From Nematostella vectensis (taxonomy: Eukaryota > Cnidaria > Anthozoa > Actiniaria > Edwardsiidae): 64,000 nt of DNA. This document shows, piece after piece, positions 23,741 to 35,308 of this stretch. A program made the translations under genes and the position numbers. The notes beneath the pieces were generated by a model, which was not told the origin of the DNA, searched no databases, and saw only the letters and a program-made list of their open reading frames with translations. The stretch is taken from assembly GCF_932526225.1 (NCBI RefSeq), contig NC_064040.1, forward strand, positions 17,300,994-17,364,993, in the 5' to 3' direction. Each line of letters starts with the position of its first letter. Position 1 is the first letter of the stretch.

Positions 23741-25429
23741 TAAGTAATTTTATCATCATCATTAGCAGCGCTGTAAGCATGACCGACCTGACGTAACAAA
23801 TCGGATCGATTTAAAATGACTAATTCTTACGCAACAACGATTGTTACACAATCTAAAAAAGGACTTGAAATAAATCAAATATAATAATCAGGCCAATATG
23901 GACGAAAACACTTCACGTTACATAACATTTATGACATGACATGACATGATATTCGACTGTAATTCTATTTAAATCGATATGGCCTAGCTCTTAATGGTAG
24001 AAATGTATTATGGGTATCCCTGATAGAGCCGCTATAAATGATTAATAGCATTTAATGTGTTTTAAGGTTGACTCAGATAACCTTTTTTTCAATTTTTATG
24101 TTGCGTAGTTAACGGTACGACAACATGTTTTTCTGGGGATGTGGCTCTGGATATTTCTTTATATAGAAAAAGTTGCATAATTTGTTTAATGTAGCTTCAA
24201 TAGACAAATCTTCCAATAACGCAAAAATTTACAAAAAGGCGAGAAAGTAGGTGCTTTAGGATTCATTCGCTTAAAAATTTCCACGTTTACAGCGTTAAAA
24301 TTCCTTTGGAATACTCACAGAATCTGCCAAAAATACCATTTATAGTGCAAGATCATTTACTGGGCAACGTGCCCATTTCAGTACAGAGGAATAGTTAAGA
24401 TACTCGAGACTTTAGATACTTAGAAGTTTTAAAGTTTAAGAACTTTAGAAGTTTAGATACTTACATAAAAGAGTACAAACAAATAATCAACGTGCTAACG
24501 ACTGCAGAAATGTCTTTGTAGACATGAATCATGGTGAGACATGGAGCAAGTATTTATTCACGAATATTAGTGTGCTTCCGTGGAGAATCTGTCAGTAACT
24601 CACGGCCTTATGGACAACAGATAGACGCGACGTGAGCAAGTATTTATTCACGAATATTAGTATGCTTCCGAGCAGAGTCTGTCAGTAACTCAGGGCCTTA
24701 TGGACAACAGATAGACGCACAAGGCGGATACAGGAACTCTGCTGCTTTTCAAGTTTAAACTTTGTTTACGCCTCGTTTACGCTTTGTTTATCCTCTTGTT
24801 TATGGCATGTTTACGCTTTCCGCTCCTTGAAGCCCTGGGTTGCAGAAGATGTGGAAATGGAAGGGGTATTGTATTTGTTTAAAATAGTGAATGGAAGCAT
24901 TATATGCAGTTATATTCTAGAACTAATGTTCAAGTTCGTGAAGATGTATATCTTACCGTAAGCCAATATACAAGTCTCAAACAGGATTTTAGTGAAATCC
25001 TGTCGCAAAGGACATAGACGATGGCGAAAGCTGTCATTACTAAGAGAGCTGAATTAGATGCACAGAGTTTTCTAACGTTTGTTCTTTGAAAAATGTTCGT
25101 AATAATTACTAAGTGGTCCTTTGAACAGGTCTCCGCTATAATCCTTTTTTTAAATTTCAGCTATAAGCTTTGTTTGCTTATTTTATAAATTTAAAAGTAA
25201 AGAGCAATGTCATTGGTGGCTAGCTAAGCAAGTCTTGAGATGATAGCGAAATAAAATTTTCAATGATGAACAATTGACAAAAAAACTTTCATTTGAAAAG
25301 CCACAAGGCATTGTTCTTTATGTAGTGAACTTAAAAAGACAATACGAAATATTAGCAAATGTGTTCAAGCATGTTAAACGTATTGTGAATTGTAAATTCA
25401 TGTGTTAAATAAATTAAACATTACAGATA
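23741..25429. other. Non-coding stretch with a 90-bp tandem duplication
   Basis: No gene seen. A block starting GAGCAAGTATTTATTCACGA at 24544 is repeated at 24634 (90-bp spacing, a few substitutions), ending near 24720. The rest is A/T-rich. Confidence 0.6.
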
Positions 25430-27085
25430 ATAGAGCGGTCCGTGTGTTTGGTGTGGGTATATAATAGATGGGTCGGTATGTTTTGGTGTGGGTATATAAT
25501 AGAGGGGTTGTGTGTTTTGGTGTGGGTATATAATAGAGGGGTCCGTGTGTTTTGGTGTGGGTATATAATAGATGGGTCGGTGTGTTTTGGTGTGGGTATA
25601 TAATAGAGGGGTCGATGTGTTTTGGTGTGGGTATATAATAGAGGGGTCCGTGTGGTTTGGTGTGGGTATATAATAGAGGGGTCGATGTGTTTTGGTGTGG
25701 GTATATAATAGAGGGGTCCGTGTGTTTTGGTGTGGGTATATAATAGAGGGGTCGGTGTGTTTGGGTGTGGGTATATAATAGAGGGGTTGTGTGTTTTGGT
25801 GTGGGTATATAATAGAGCGGTCCGTGTGTTTTGGTGTGGGTATATAATAGAGGGGTCGGTGTGTTTGGGTGTGAGTATATAATAGAGGGTCGGTGTGTTT
25901 TGGTGTGGGTATATAATAGAGGGGTCCGTGTGTTTTGGTGTGGGTATATAATAGATGGGTCGGTGTGTTTTGGTGTGGGTATATAATAGAGGGGTCGGTG
26001 TGTTTTGGTGTGGGTATATAATAGAGGCGTTGTGTGTTTTGTGTGGGTATATAATAGAAGGGTTGGTGTGTTTTGGTGTGGGTATATAATAGAGGGGTTG
26101 TGTGTTTTGGTGTGGGTATATAATAGAGGGGTCGGTCTGTTTTGGTGTGGGTATATAATAGAGGGGTCGTGTGTTTTGGTGTGGGTATATAATAGAGGGG
26201 TCCGTGTGTTTTGGTGTGGGTATATAATAGAGGGGTTGTGTGTTTTGTTGTGGGTATATAATAGAGGGGTCGGTGCGTTTTGGGGTGGGTATATAATAAA
26301 GTGGTCGATGTGTTTGGGTGTGGGTATATAATAGAGGGGTCCGTGTGTTTTGGTGTGGGTATATAATAGAGGGGTCGATGTGTTTGGGTGTGGGTATATA
26401 ATAGAGGGGTCCATGTGTTTTGGTGTGGGTATATAATAGAGGGGTCCGTGTGTTTTGGTGTGGGTATACAATAGAGGGGTCGATGTGTTTTGGTGTGGGT
26501 ATATAATAGAGGGGTCGTGTGTTTGGGTGTGGGTATACAATAGAGGGGTCGATGTGTTTTGGTGAAGGTATATAATAGAGGGGTCGATGTGTTTTGGTGT
26601 GGGTATATAACAGAGTGGTCGATGTGTTTGGGTGTGGGTATATAATAGAGGGGTCGGTGTGTTTTGGTGTGGGTATATAATAGAGCGGTCGATGTGTTTT
26701 GGTGTGGGTATATAATAGAGGGTGTCGGTGTGTTTTGGTGTGGGTATATAATAGAGGGGTCGGTGTGTTTTGGTGTGGGTATATAATAGAGGGGTCGGTG
26801 TGTTTTGGTGTGGGTATATAATAGAGCAGTCGATGTGTTTTGGTGTGGGTATATAATAGATGGGTCGGTGTGTTTTGGTGTGGGTATATAATAGAGGGGT
26901 CGATGTGTTTTGGTGTGGGTATATAGTAGAGGGGTCGGTATGTTTTGGTGTGGGTATATAATAGAGGGGTCGGTGTGTTTTAATGTGGGTATATAATAGA
27001 GGGGTCGGTGTGTTTTGGTGTTGGTATATAATAGAGGGGTCGTGTGTGCGGGTATATAATAGAGGGATCGTATGTTTGGGTGTGG
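25430..27085. repeat. 35-bp minisatellite, about 47 copies
   Basis: Unit GGTGTGGGTATATAATAGAG followed by GGGTCGGTGTGTTTT (35 bp). Each unit contains a TATATAATAG core resembling a TATA box. The minus strand is open in more than one frame over the array (a frame of 560 residues), because the unit happens to lack stops in those frames; no gene is inferred. It is followed by an alternating CG/TG stretch (27127-27150). Confidence 0.95.
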
Positions 27086-27505
27086 GCGTATAATAACATT
27101 CAAGGAACAGCTGTTTTATAGGATATACGCGCGTGCGCGTGCGCGTTACGCACGTGACGAGTGTTCCTTAACAAGTGATTCCAGACCTTTTTAAAATGTC
27201 TGTCAGAAAAGATGTGAAATATAAAAAGTGAAATATAGTTTAAACCTGTTGAACCCTGTTAAATGGAATCCTGCTCTAGTTTGGACTGAGCTCGAGCAAT
27301 CAGAGAAGAAGAACTAGAAAATCAGAGAAAAAGAAATCTAAGAAATTGAAAGTCTGGGTAGATGTAAATTCTTACAGAGTGTTATAATTATTTTGGGTAT
27401 GATGATTGACTCATTTGACGCTTATTTAAAACTAGGGTCAAATGATAAGAGTTGGATTGCACTAAAAGGTCACTCCAACATTTATAAATCATTTTTTATA
27501 AATCC

Positions 27506-27511
27506 TTTATT
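27506..27511 (-). terminator. Candidate polyadenylation signal of the cystine-knot gene
   Basis: AATAAA on the minus strand, 87 bp after the stop codon of the gene at 27598-28372. Confidence 0.5.
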
Positions 27512-27597
27512 TCGGCATTCAAAGCCGATCTAACTTGTTTTGACATTTATTCCGGTGGCGTTGTCTTACTAGCACAGGCATCCCATCAGGAACCCCT

Positions 27598-28372
27598 TCA
27601 CACCTTCTGCATGTATCTACACAGGCATCCCGTCGGTATCAGCACCGTCGTTCTGTTGAAAATGTTTTGATCTTCAATGGTTCCCTCATACATAAACACA
27701 GGTGTCTCGGTCCAGGTTTTGATGCAAGTTCCCTGACACTTGCACTTTTTACAACTGTCGACGTAGGTGAGCATTGCGGGTTGCCTGTATTTGTTGTAGT
27801 CCACGGTGACAGACTTTGCGCACGCACTTACGAGTACGCCCTGTTTGGTGCAGGATATAGAGGCGGAGTCATGAGTTACTTGAGGAGCCGATGCGATAGG
27901 GAAACCAGCAGTCGCCACAAGCGACACAAGCAGCCAAGTGAGCAGCACGATGAGCTAAAATGAAACCACACGCCGGTCAGTGAAACCACGGGTAGTTTTG
28001 ACTAAGTCTTCAAACAACAACAACAACGAGGCAATAACAACAACAATGCAATAACAACAAAACTTTATCAGGGTAATGAAGTGGTAAAGTGTTAAGTGAT
28101 AAGTACAAACGTGATAAGTACAAATGAAGAGGTCCTACAGGCTGCTTTTCGTTCCCAGTGCCTCACGATGTCGCTTTTCCCCTGAATCCCGCCATCGCTT
28201 GTTGCAGATAAAATCCGGTTTCCCATATGAAATAAAAAGGACCCTTTTTTGAGAGGGTTAAGATAAACATGTATGGAGCCTTCATTTTTTCCCTGGACTT
28301 TGAAAACTGTCCTTAATAATGAGGTTATGATAAAGCGGGAATCGGCCCTCACTGTACCTTGTTCGGTTGCAT
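27598..28372 (-). CDS. Small secreted cystine-knot-like protein (two exons)
   Basis: Predicted secreted protein of 123 residues. Exon 1 is 28372-28358 (ATG to AAG, donor GTACAG); exon 2 is 27954-27598 (acceptor CATTTTAG, stop TGA), phase 0. The join gives MQPNKLIVLLTWLLVSLVAT, a clear signal peptide with likely cleavage near residues 25-30. The mature part has eight cysteines, including CQGTC (the C-x-G-x-C motif of cystine-knot growth factors) and a C-terminal CLC (C-x-C), which together would form the knot ring with an upstream Cys. One N-glycosylation site is visible (NRT). I cannot name the subfamily: compact ligand or antagonist types are possible and no function is claimed. Exon 2 alone starts with a GTG, so exon 1 is needed for a normal start. 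Two large minisatellites flank the gene. Confidence 0.7.
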
Positions 28373-30037
28373 CGTCCGGGATAAAGTAGTGCTGTAGCAG
28401 TTACCTGGAATAAACTCGCTTTTTTGTGTTCATTGAAGACAAAAGCTAACCTTTTTAAAGGAAAGCATCCGCCAAAATCGACAAAAATGGAATATTATTT
28501 TAAGCAAAGACGTGGGTTATGTTCTTTCTATATATTAAGTAAAACCCCGGTAACTGAAACTTGAACATTTGTTCCGCTTTCAGACTGCTCAAAATATCAA
28601 CAACTGAGTTATCATTTAGATTGCAAGAGTACATTCAATTCTAGACCAGACAGCGTCATTCAAGTTCGCGGCATCATATTGTTTTAAATGATACATGTAA
28701 GAGAAATAACACTTTATAAACTATTCCTTCAAACCGAGATCTAATTCCATCCGAAAATCTGAACCATGTATTTTATATAGAAACAGTCCCGGTTTGTTTG
28801 TGTGAAGGGGGGGGGGGGGGGGTACGCAGTGTCTGAACATGTCGAATGGAATAGCGAGTAAAGTGGAAGTTTCAATAGAGATCCCTGTCTCCCCCCACCC
28901 CACTGCTAAATGCCACAAAGACGCAATGATTTCTGGAAAGTACAGCCAACCAACGAGAAGGGCTGGAAGAATGGGTAGAATTCGTAGATTGGAATGGTTT
29001 TATCATTACAAGTGGGTAAAGTTAGGAAAGTGCAATGCGGTACATCCTTGCCAGTGGGCGGAATTAGGAGAGTGGGATGGCGTTTATCACTACAGATGGT
29101 TAGAATAAGGGCCAGCGGAAAGGATCCTCGATATTTGGAAATGTTCCTGCACTTGCCATGAATAAAAGAAGAAAAAAAGCAGGAAACAAAATAGACAACA
29201 AATCCTAAAAATATAAACAAACACCTCCTTTTTGGTTCCGTACTTTCATGCTTGCTATCTGTCTGTGGCCATCATATAAGAAGCAAAGAGTGACTCACGC
29301 ACTATTTGGGTTTGGTCACGTGGTAGTTCTGGGACTGTGTTTGGTCAGGATCATACGTAGGGCAATGCCGGGTCAAGTAGCAGCTACTTCCGTACAGCAC
29401 TGGCTGTTGTTATCCATGGTATCGATATACTTAAGGATGTAGAAGTTAAAGCGATTCGGAACTCAAGCCGCCTCTTTGACCGGATGCGAAAGACAAGATC
29501 CCTCTCTTTTCTGTTTACACTATATGTTTACATTATAACTTTCAATATTGTTGATCCGGTCACTAGTAAAATGTTCAATTTCTTAATTATATTATCCCCG
29601 TTAAGATTCAGAACACCTCGAATAAATACATATATGTTATTTACCAGCCGGGAGGTCCGTATCGTGAAATAACGCGACCGAGGTCTTGAAAATACCTGGT
29701 GTCAAGAGAAGGGGGGAAGTTGGAGAGGAAGGATTATTAAGAAATTATTAAGCGAAAATAAGCAAAGATTCGGTCGTTTAGAGCTCCTCTTTAGGCAATG
29801 CCCAAATCTATATTAGAATAGATTCTAAGCTAGCGCAAGAAACGATCGAAGTCCGAAGTATGTCCGAAGGCTAATTTTCGCAGCATACCTCACGACCGTT
29901 TTCTTACTCACTTTTACCCTTTTTTCGACATAATACCTACCGCACATTAAGTGCTGTGGCTACAAACATGACGCGCTGTATAAAATAAAATGATGCACTG
30001 TGACTGTGTTTTGTAATATCTGGCGCAATCTACATTA
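28373..30037. other. Non-coding stretch
   Basis: No gene supported. Contains a G homopolymer run (about 28807-28822). A short plus-strand frame at 28839-29108 owes its repeated Trp/Gly-rich text to a weak internal duplication (28980-29105). No domain was recognised. Confidence 0.4.
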
Positions 30038-31440
30038 TATGACGCACTTTGTAATACCTGAAGCACACTTTGTAATACTTGACGCACTTTGTAATATTTG
30101 ACGCACACTTTGTAGTACCTGACGAAAACTTTGTAATACCTGACGCACACTTTGTAGTACATGACGCACACTTTGTAATACCTGACGCACACTTTGTAGT
30201 ACCTGACGCACACTTCGTAGTACCGACGCACACTTTGTAGTACCTGACGCACACTTCGTAATACCTGACGCACACTTTGTAGTACCTGACGCACACTTTG
30301 TAGTACCACACACACTTTGTAGTACCTGACGCACACTTTGTAGTACCTAACGCACACTTTGTAGTACCTGACGCACACTTTGTAGTACCTGACGCACACT
30401 TTGTAGTACCTGACGCACACTTTGTAGTACCTGACGCACACTTTGTAGTACCTGACGCACACTTCGTAGTACCTGACGCACACTTTGTAGTACCTGACGC
30501 ACACTTTGTAGTACCTGACGCACACTTTGTAGTACCTGACGCACTTTGTAATACTGAAGCACACTTTGTAATACTTGACGCACACTTTGAAGTACCTGAC
30601 GCACACTATGTAATACCTGACGCACACTTTGAAGTACCTGACGCACACTTTGTAATACCTGACTAAGTTTGTAATACTTGACGCACTTTGTAATACCTGA
30701 AGCACACTTTGTAATACTGACGCACACTTTGTAATACTTGACGCACTTTGTAATACCTGAAGCACACTTTGTAATACTTGACGCACACTGTGTAATACAT
30801 GACGCACACTTTGTAATACCTGACACACACTTTGTAATACCTGAAGCACACTTTGTAATACTTGACGCACACTTTGTAATACATGACGCACACTTTGTAA
30901 TACCTGACGCACACTTTGTAATACCTGATGCACACTTTGTAATACCTGAAGCACACTTTGTAATACCTGAAGCACACTTTGTAATACCTGACGCACACTT
31001 TGTAATACCTGACGCACACTTTGTAATACCTGACGCACACTTTGTAATACCTGACACACACTTTGTAATACATGACGCACACTTTGTAGTACATGACGCA
31101 CACTTTGTAGTACCTGACGCACACTTAGTAATACCTGACACACACTTTGTAGTACATGACAGACACTTTGTAGTACCTGACGCACACTTTGTAATACTTG
31201 ACGCACACTTTGTAATACTTGACGCACTTTGTAATACCTGAAGCACACTTTGTAATACTTGACGCACACTTTGTAATACTTGACGCACTTTGTAATACCT
31301 GAAGCACACTTTGTAATACTTGACGCACACTTTGTAATACATGACGCACACTTTGTAATACCTGACACACACTTTGTAATACCTGACGCACACTTTGTAA
31401 TACCTGACATACACTTTGTAATTCTTGACGCACACTTTGT
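30038..31440. repeat. 21-bp minisatellite, about 66 copies
   Basis: Unit CCTGACGCACACTTTGTAAT plus A. Variants carry TAGTA for TAATA (mainly 30170-30540), 19-bp units lacking CA (GACGCACTTTG) and CATGA for CCTGA. Seven codons per unit keep several frames open on both strands; none is annotated as a gene. Confidence 0.95.
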
Positions 31441-31852
31441 TAAACCTGTCGTACCACTACAGAGTCTGGATTTTTGAAAATGCTCTGTCTCCTTGTAATT
31501 AAAATAAGTTAATTTTAAAAAAAACTTTTCTGGATGTCATCTACAATCGCGGGAAATCAGCTCCTTAATTTTACAAGCCTTACTTGAGATAAAAGTACAT
31601 TGCAGAATTTTCAATTCAGTCCTACGTTCCGCGAACAGCTTGCAGTTACAATTTATATTACGCAGTAACGGGCATCTCGAAATTAACCATAAGCCTTTGG
31701 TATATACTTGGTGTATTATTACTTTACCCCCACCTTAGATAATAAGCCGGATTCACTTATTGAGATGCATAATGGTGCTAATCTAATTTAATAAAAAGAA
31801 CTTTCAGCGAGGGTTATCTCAGTTCAAACTAACCCTCCTAAATTCATAAGAA

Positions 31853-34800
31853 CAAATAAACAACCACAAGTGTCATTCACTTATTGAATAAACAACCACA
31901 AGTGTCATTCACTTATTGAATAAACAACCACAAGTATGCATTCACTTATTAAATAAACAACCACAAGTGTCATTCACTTATTAAATAAACAACCACAAGT
32001 GTCATTCACTTATTAAATAAACAACCACAAGTATTCACTTATTGAATAAACAACCACAAGTATTCATTCACTTATTGAATAAACAACAACAAGTGTCATT
32101 CACTTATGGAATAAACAACCACAAGTGTCATTCACTTATTGAATAAACAACCACAACTATTCACTTATTGAATAAACAACCACAAGTATTCATTCACTTA
32201 TTGAATAAACAACCACAAGTATTCATTCACTTATTGAATAAACAACCACAAGTGTCATTCACTTATTAAATAAACAACCACAAGTATTCATTCACTTATT
32301 GAATAAACAACCACAAGTGTTCATTCACTTATTGAATAAACAACCACAAGTATTCACTTATTGAATAAACAACCACAAGTATTCATTCACTTATTGAATA
32401 AACAACCACAAGTGTCATTCACTTATGGAATAAACAACCACAAGTATTCATTCACTTATTGAATAAACAACCACAAGTGTCATTCACTTATTAAATAAAC
32501 AACCACAAGTGTTCATTCACTTATTGAATAAACAACCACAAGTGTTCATTTACTTATTGAATAAACATCCACAAGTATTCATTCACTTATTAAATAAACA
32601 ACCACAAGTATTCACTTATTAAATAAACAACCACAAGTGTTCATTTACTTATTGAATAAACATCCACAAGTATTCATTCACTTATTAAATAAACAACCAC
32701 AAGTATTCACTTATTGAATAAACAACCACAAGTATTCATTCACTTATTGAATAAACAACCACAAGTGTCATTCACTTATGGAATAAACAACCACAAGTGT
32801 CATTCACTTATTAAATAAACAACCACAAGTATTCATTCACTTATTGAATAAACAACCACAAGTATTCATTCACTTATTGAATAAACAACCACAAGTGTTC
32901 ATTTACTTATTGAATAAACTTCCACAAGTATTCATTCACTTATTAAATAAACAACCACAAGTATTCACTTATTAAATAAACAACCACAAGTGTTCATTCA
33001 CTTATTGAATAAACAACCACAAGTATTCACTTATTGAATAAACAACCACAAGTATTCATTCACTTATTAAATAAACAACCACAAGTGTCATTCACTTATT
33101 GAATAAACAACCACAACTATTCACTTATTGAATAAACAACCACAAGTATTCATTCACTTATTAAATAAACAACCACAAGTATTCATTCACTTATTGAATA
33201 AACAACCACAAGTGTTCATTTACTTATTGAATAAACATCCACAAGTATTCATTCACTTATTAAATAAACAACCACAAGTATTCACTTATTAAATAAACAA
33301 CCACAAGTGTTCATTCACTTATTGAATAAACAACCACAAGTGTTCATTCACTTATTAAATAAACAACCACAAGTATTCACTTATTAAATAAACAACCACA
33401 AGTGTTCATTCACTTATTGAATAAACAACCACAAGTGTTCATTCACTTATTGAATAAACAACCACAAGTATTCACTTATTGAATAAACAACCACAAGTAT
33501 TCATTCACTTATTGAATAAACAACCACAAGTGTCATTCACTTATGTAATAAACAACCACAAGTATTCATTCACTTATTGAATAAACAACCACAACTATTC
33601 ACTTATTGAATAAACAACCACAAGTATTCATTCACTTATTAAATAAACAACCACAAGTATTCATTCACTTATTGAATAAACAACCACAAGTATTCATTCA
33701 CTTATTAAATAAACAACCACAAGTGTCATTCACTTATTGAATAAACAACCACAACTATTCACTTATTGAATAAACAACCACAAGTATTCATTCACTTATT
33801 GAATAAACAACCACAAGTATTCATTCACTTATTGAATAAACAACCACAAGTGTCATTCACTTATTAAATAAACAACCACAAGTATTCATTCACTTATTGA
33901 ATAAACAACCACAAGTGTTCATTCACTTATTGAATAAACAACCACAAGTATTCACTTATTGAATAAACAACCACAAGTATTCATTCACTTATTGAATAAA
34001 CAACCACAAGTGTCATTCACTTATGGAATAAACAACCACAAGTATTCATTCACTTATTGAATAAACAACCACAAGTGTCATTCACTTATTAAATAAACAA
34101 CCACAAGTGTTCATTCACTTATTGAATAAACAACCACAAGTGTTCATTTACTTATTGAATAAACATCCACAAGTATTCATTCACTTATTAAATAAACAAC
34201 CACAAGTATTCACTTATTAAATAAACAACCACAAGTGTTCATTTACTTATTGAATAAACATCCACAAGTATTCATTCACTTATTAAATAAACAACCACAA
34301 GTATTCACTTATTGAATAAACAACCACAAGTATTCATTCACTTATTGAATAAACAACCACAAGTGTCATTCACTTATGGAATAAACAACCACAAGTGTCA
34401 TTCACTTATTAAATAAACAACCACAAGTATTCATTCACTTATTGAATAAACAACCACAAGTATTCATTCACTTATTGAATAAACAACCACAAGTGTTCAT
34501 TTACTTATTGAATAAACATCCACAAGTATTCATTCACTTATTAAATAAACAACCACAAGTATTCACTTATTAAATAAACAACCACAAGTGTTCATTCACT
34601 TATTGAATAAACAACCACAAGTATTCACTTATTGAATAAACAACCACAAGTATTCATTCACTTATTAAATAAACAACCACAAGTGTCATTCACTTATTGA
34701 ATAAACAACCACAACTATTCACTTATTGAATAAACAACCACAAGTATTCATTCACTTATTAAATAAACAACCACAAGTATTCATTCACTTATTGAATAAA

Positions 34801-35308
34801 CAACCACAAGTGTTCATTTACTTATTGAATAAACATCCACAAGTATTCATTCACTTATTAAATAAACAACCACAAGTATTCACTTATTAAATAAACAACC
34901 ACAAGTGTTCATTCACTTATTGAATAAACAACCACAAGTGTTCATTCACTTATTAAATAAACAACCACAAGTATTCACTTATTAAATAAACAACCACAAG
35001 TGTTCATTCACTTATTGAATAAACAACCACAAGTGTTCATTCACTTATTGAATAAACAACCACAAGTATTCACTTATTGAATAAACAACCACAAGTATTC
35101 ATTCACTTATTGAATAAACAACCACAAGTGTCATTCACTTATGTAATAAACAACCACAAGTATTCATTCACTTATTGAATAAACAACCACAACTATTCAC
35201 TTATTGAATAAACAACCACAAGTATTCATTCACTTATTAAATAAACAACCACAAGTATTCATTCACTTATTGAATAAACAACCACAAGTATTCATTCACT
35301 TATTAAAT
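31853..35308. repeat. About 33-bp minisatellite, roughly 110 copies, with a 1,598-bp internal duplication
   Basis: Unit TTATTGAATAAACAACCACA followed by AGTATTCATTCAC, with shorter variants (AGTGTCATTCAC and a 28-bp form lacking a CATT-type segment). Rare variants recur at a fixed distance: TTATGGAATA at 32423 and 34021, and TTATGTAATA at 33541 and 35139, both 1,598 bp apart. Order matches at each place I compared between about 32.1 and 33.7 kb. The second half of the array is therefore a near-exact copy of the first. Every unit carries AATAAA on the plus strand. Confidence 0.95.

Noticed and set aside
25398-27103. Long minus-strand open frames (380 and 560 residues) rich in Tyr, Pro, Thr and His
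   Set aside because: They are translations of the 35-bp array, which lacks stops in several frames; no start context, splice sites or non-repeat domain.
29947-31435. Minus-strand frames of up to 487 residues with repeated VLQSVRQ-type text
   Set aside because: Product of the 21-bp array; several overlapping frames are open on both strands at once, as expected of a repeat.
31853-35308. CRISPR-like array
   Set aside because: Units are contiguous with no unique spacers; it is a eukaryotic minisatellite next to intron-bearing genes.
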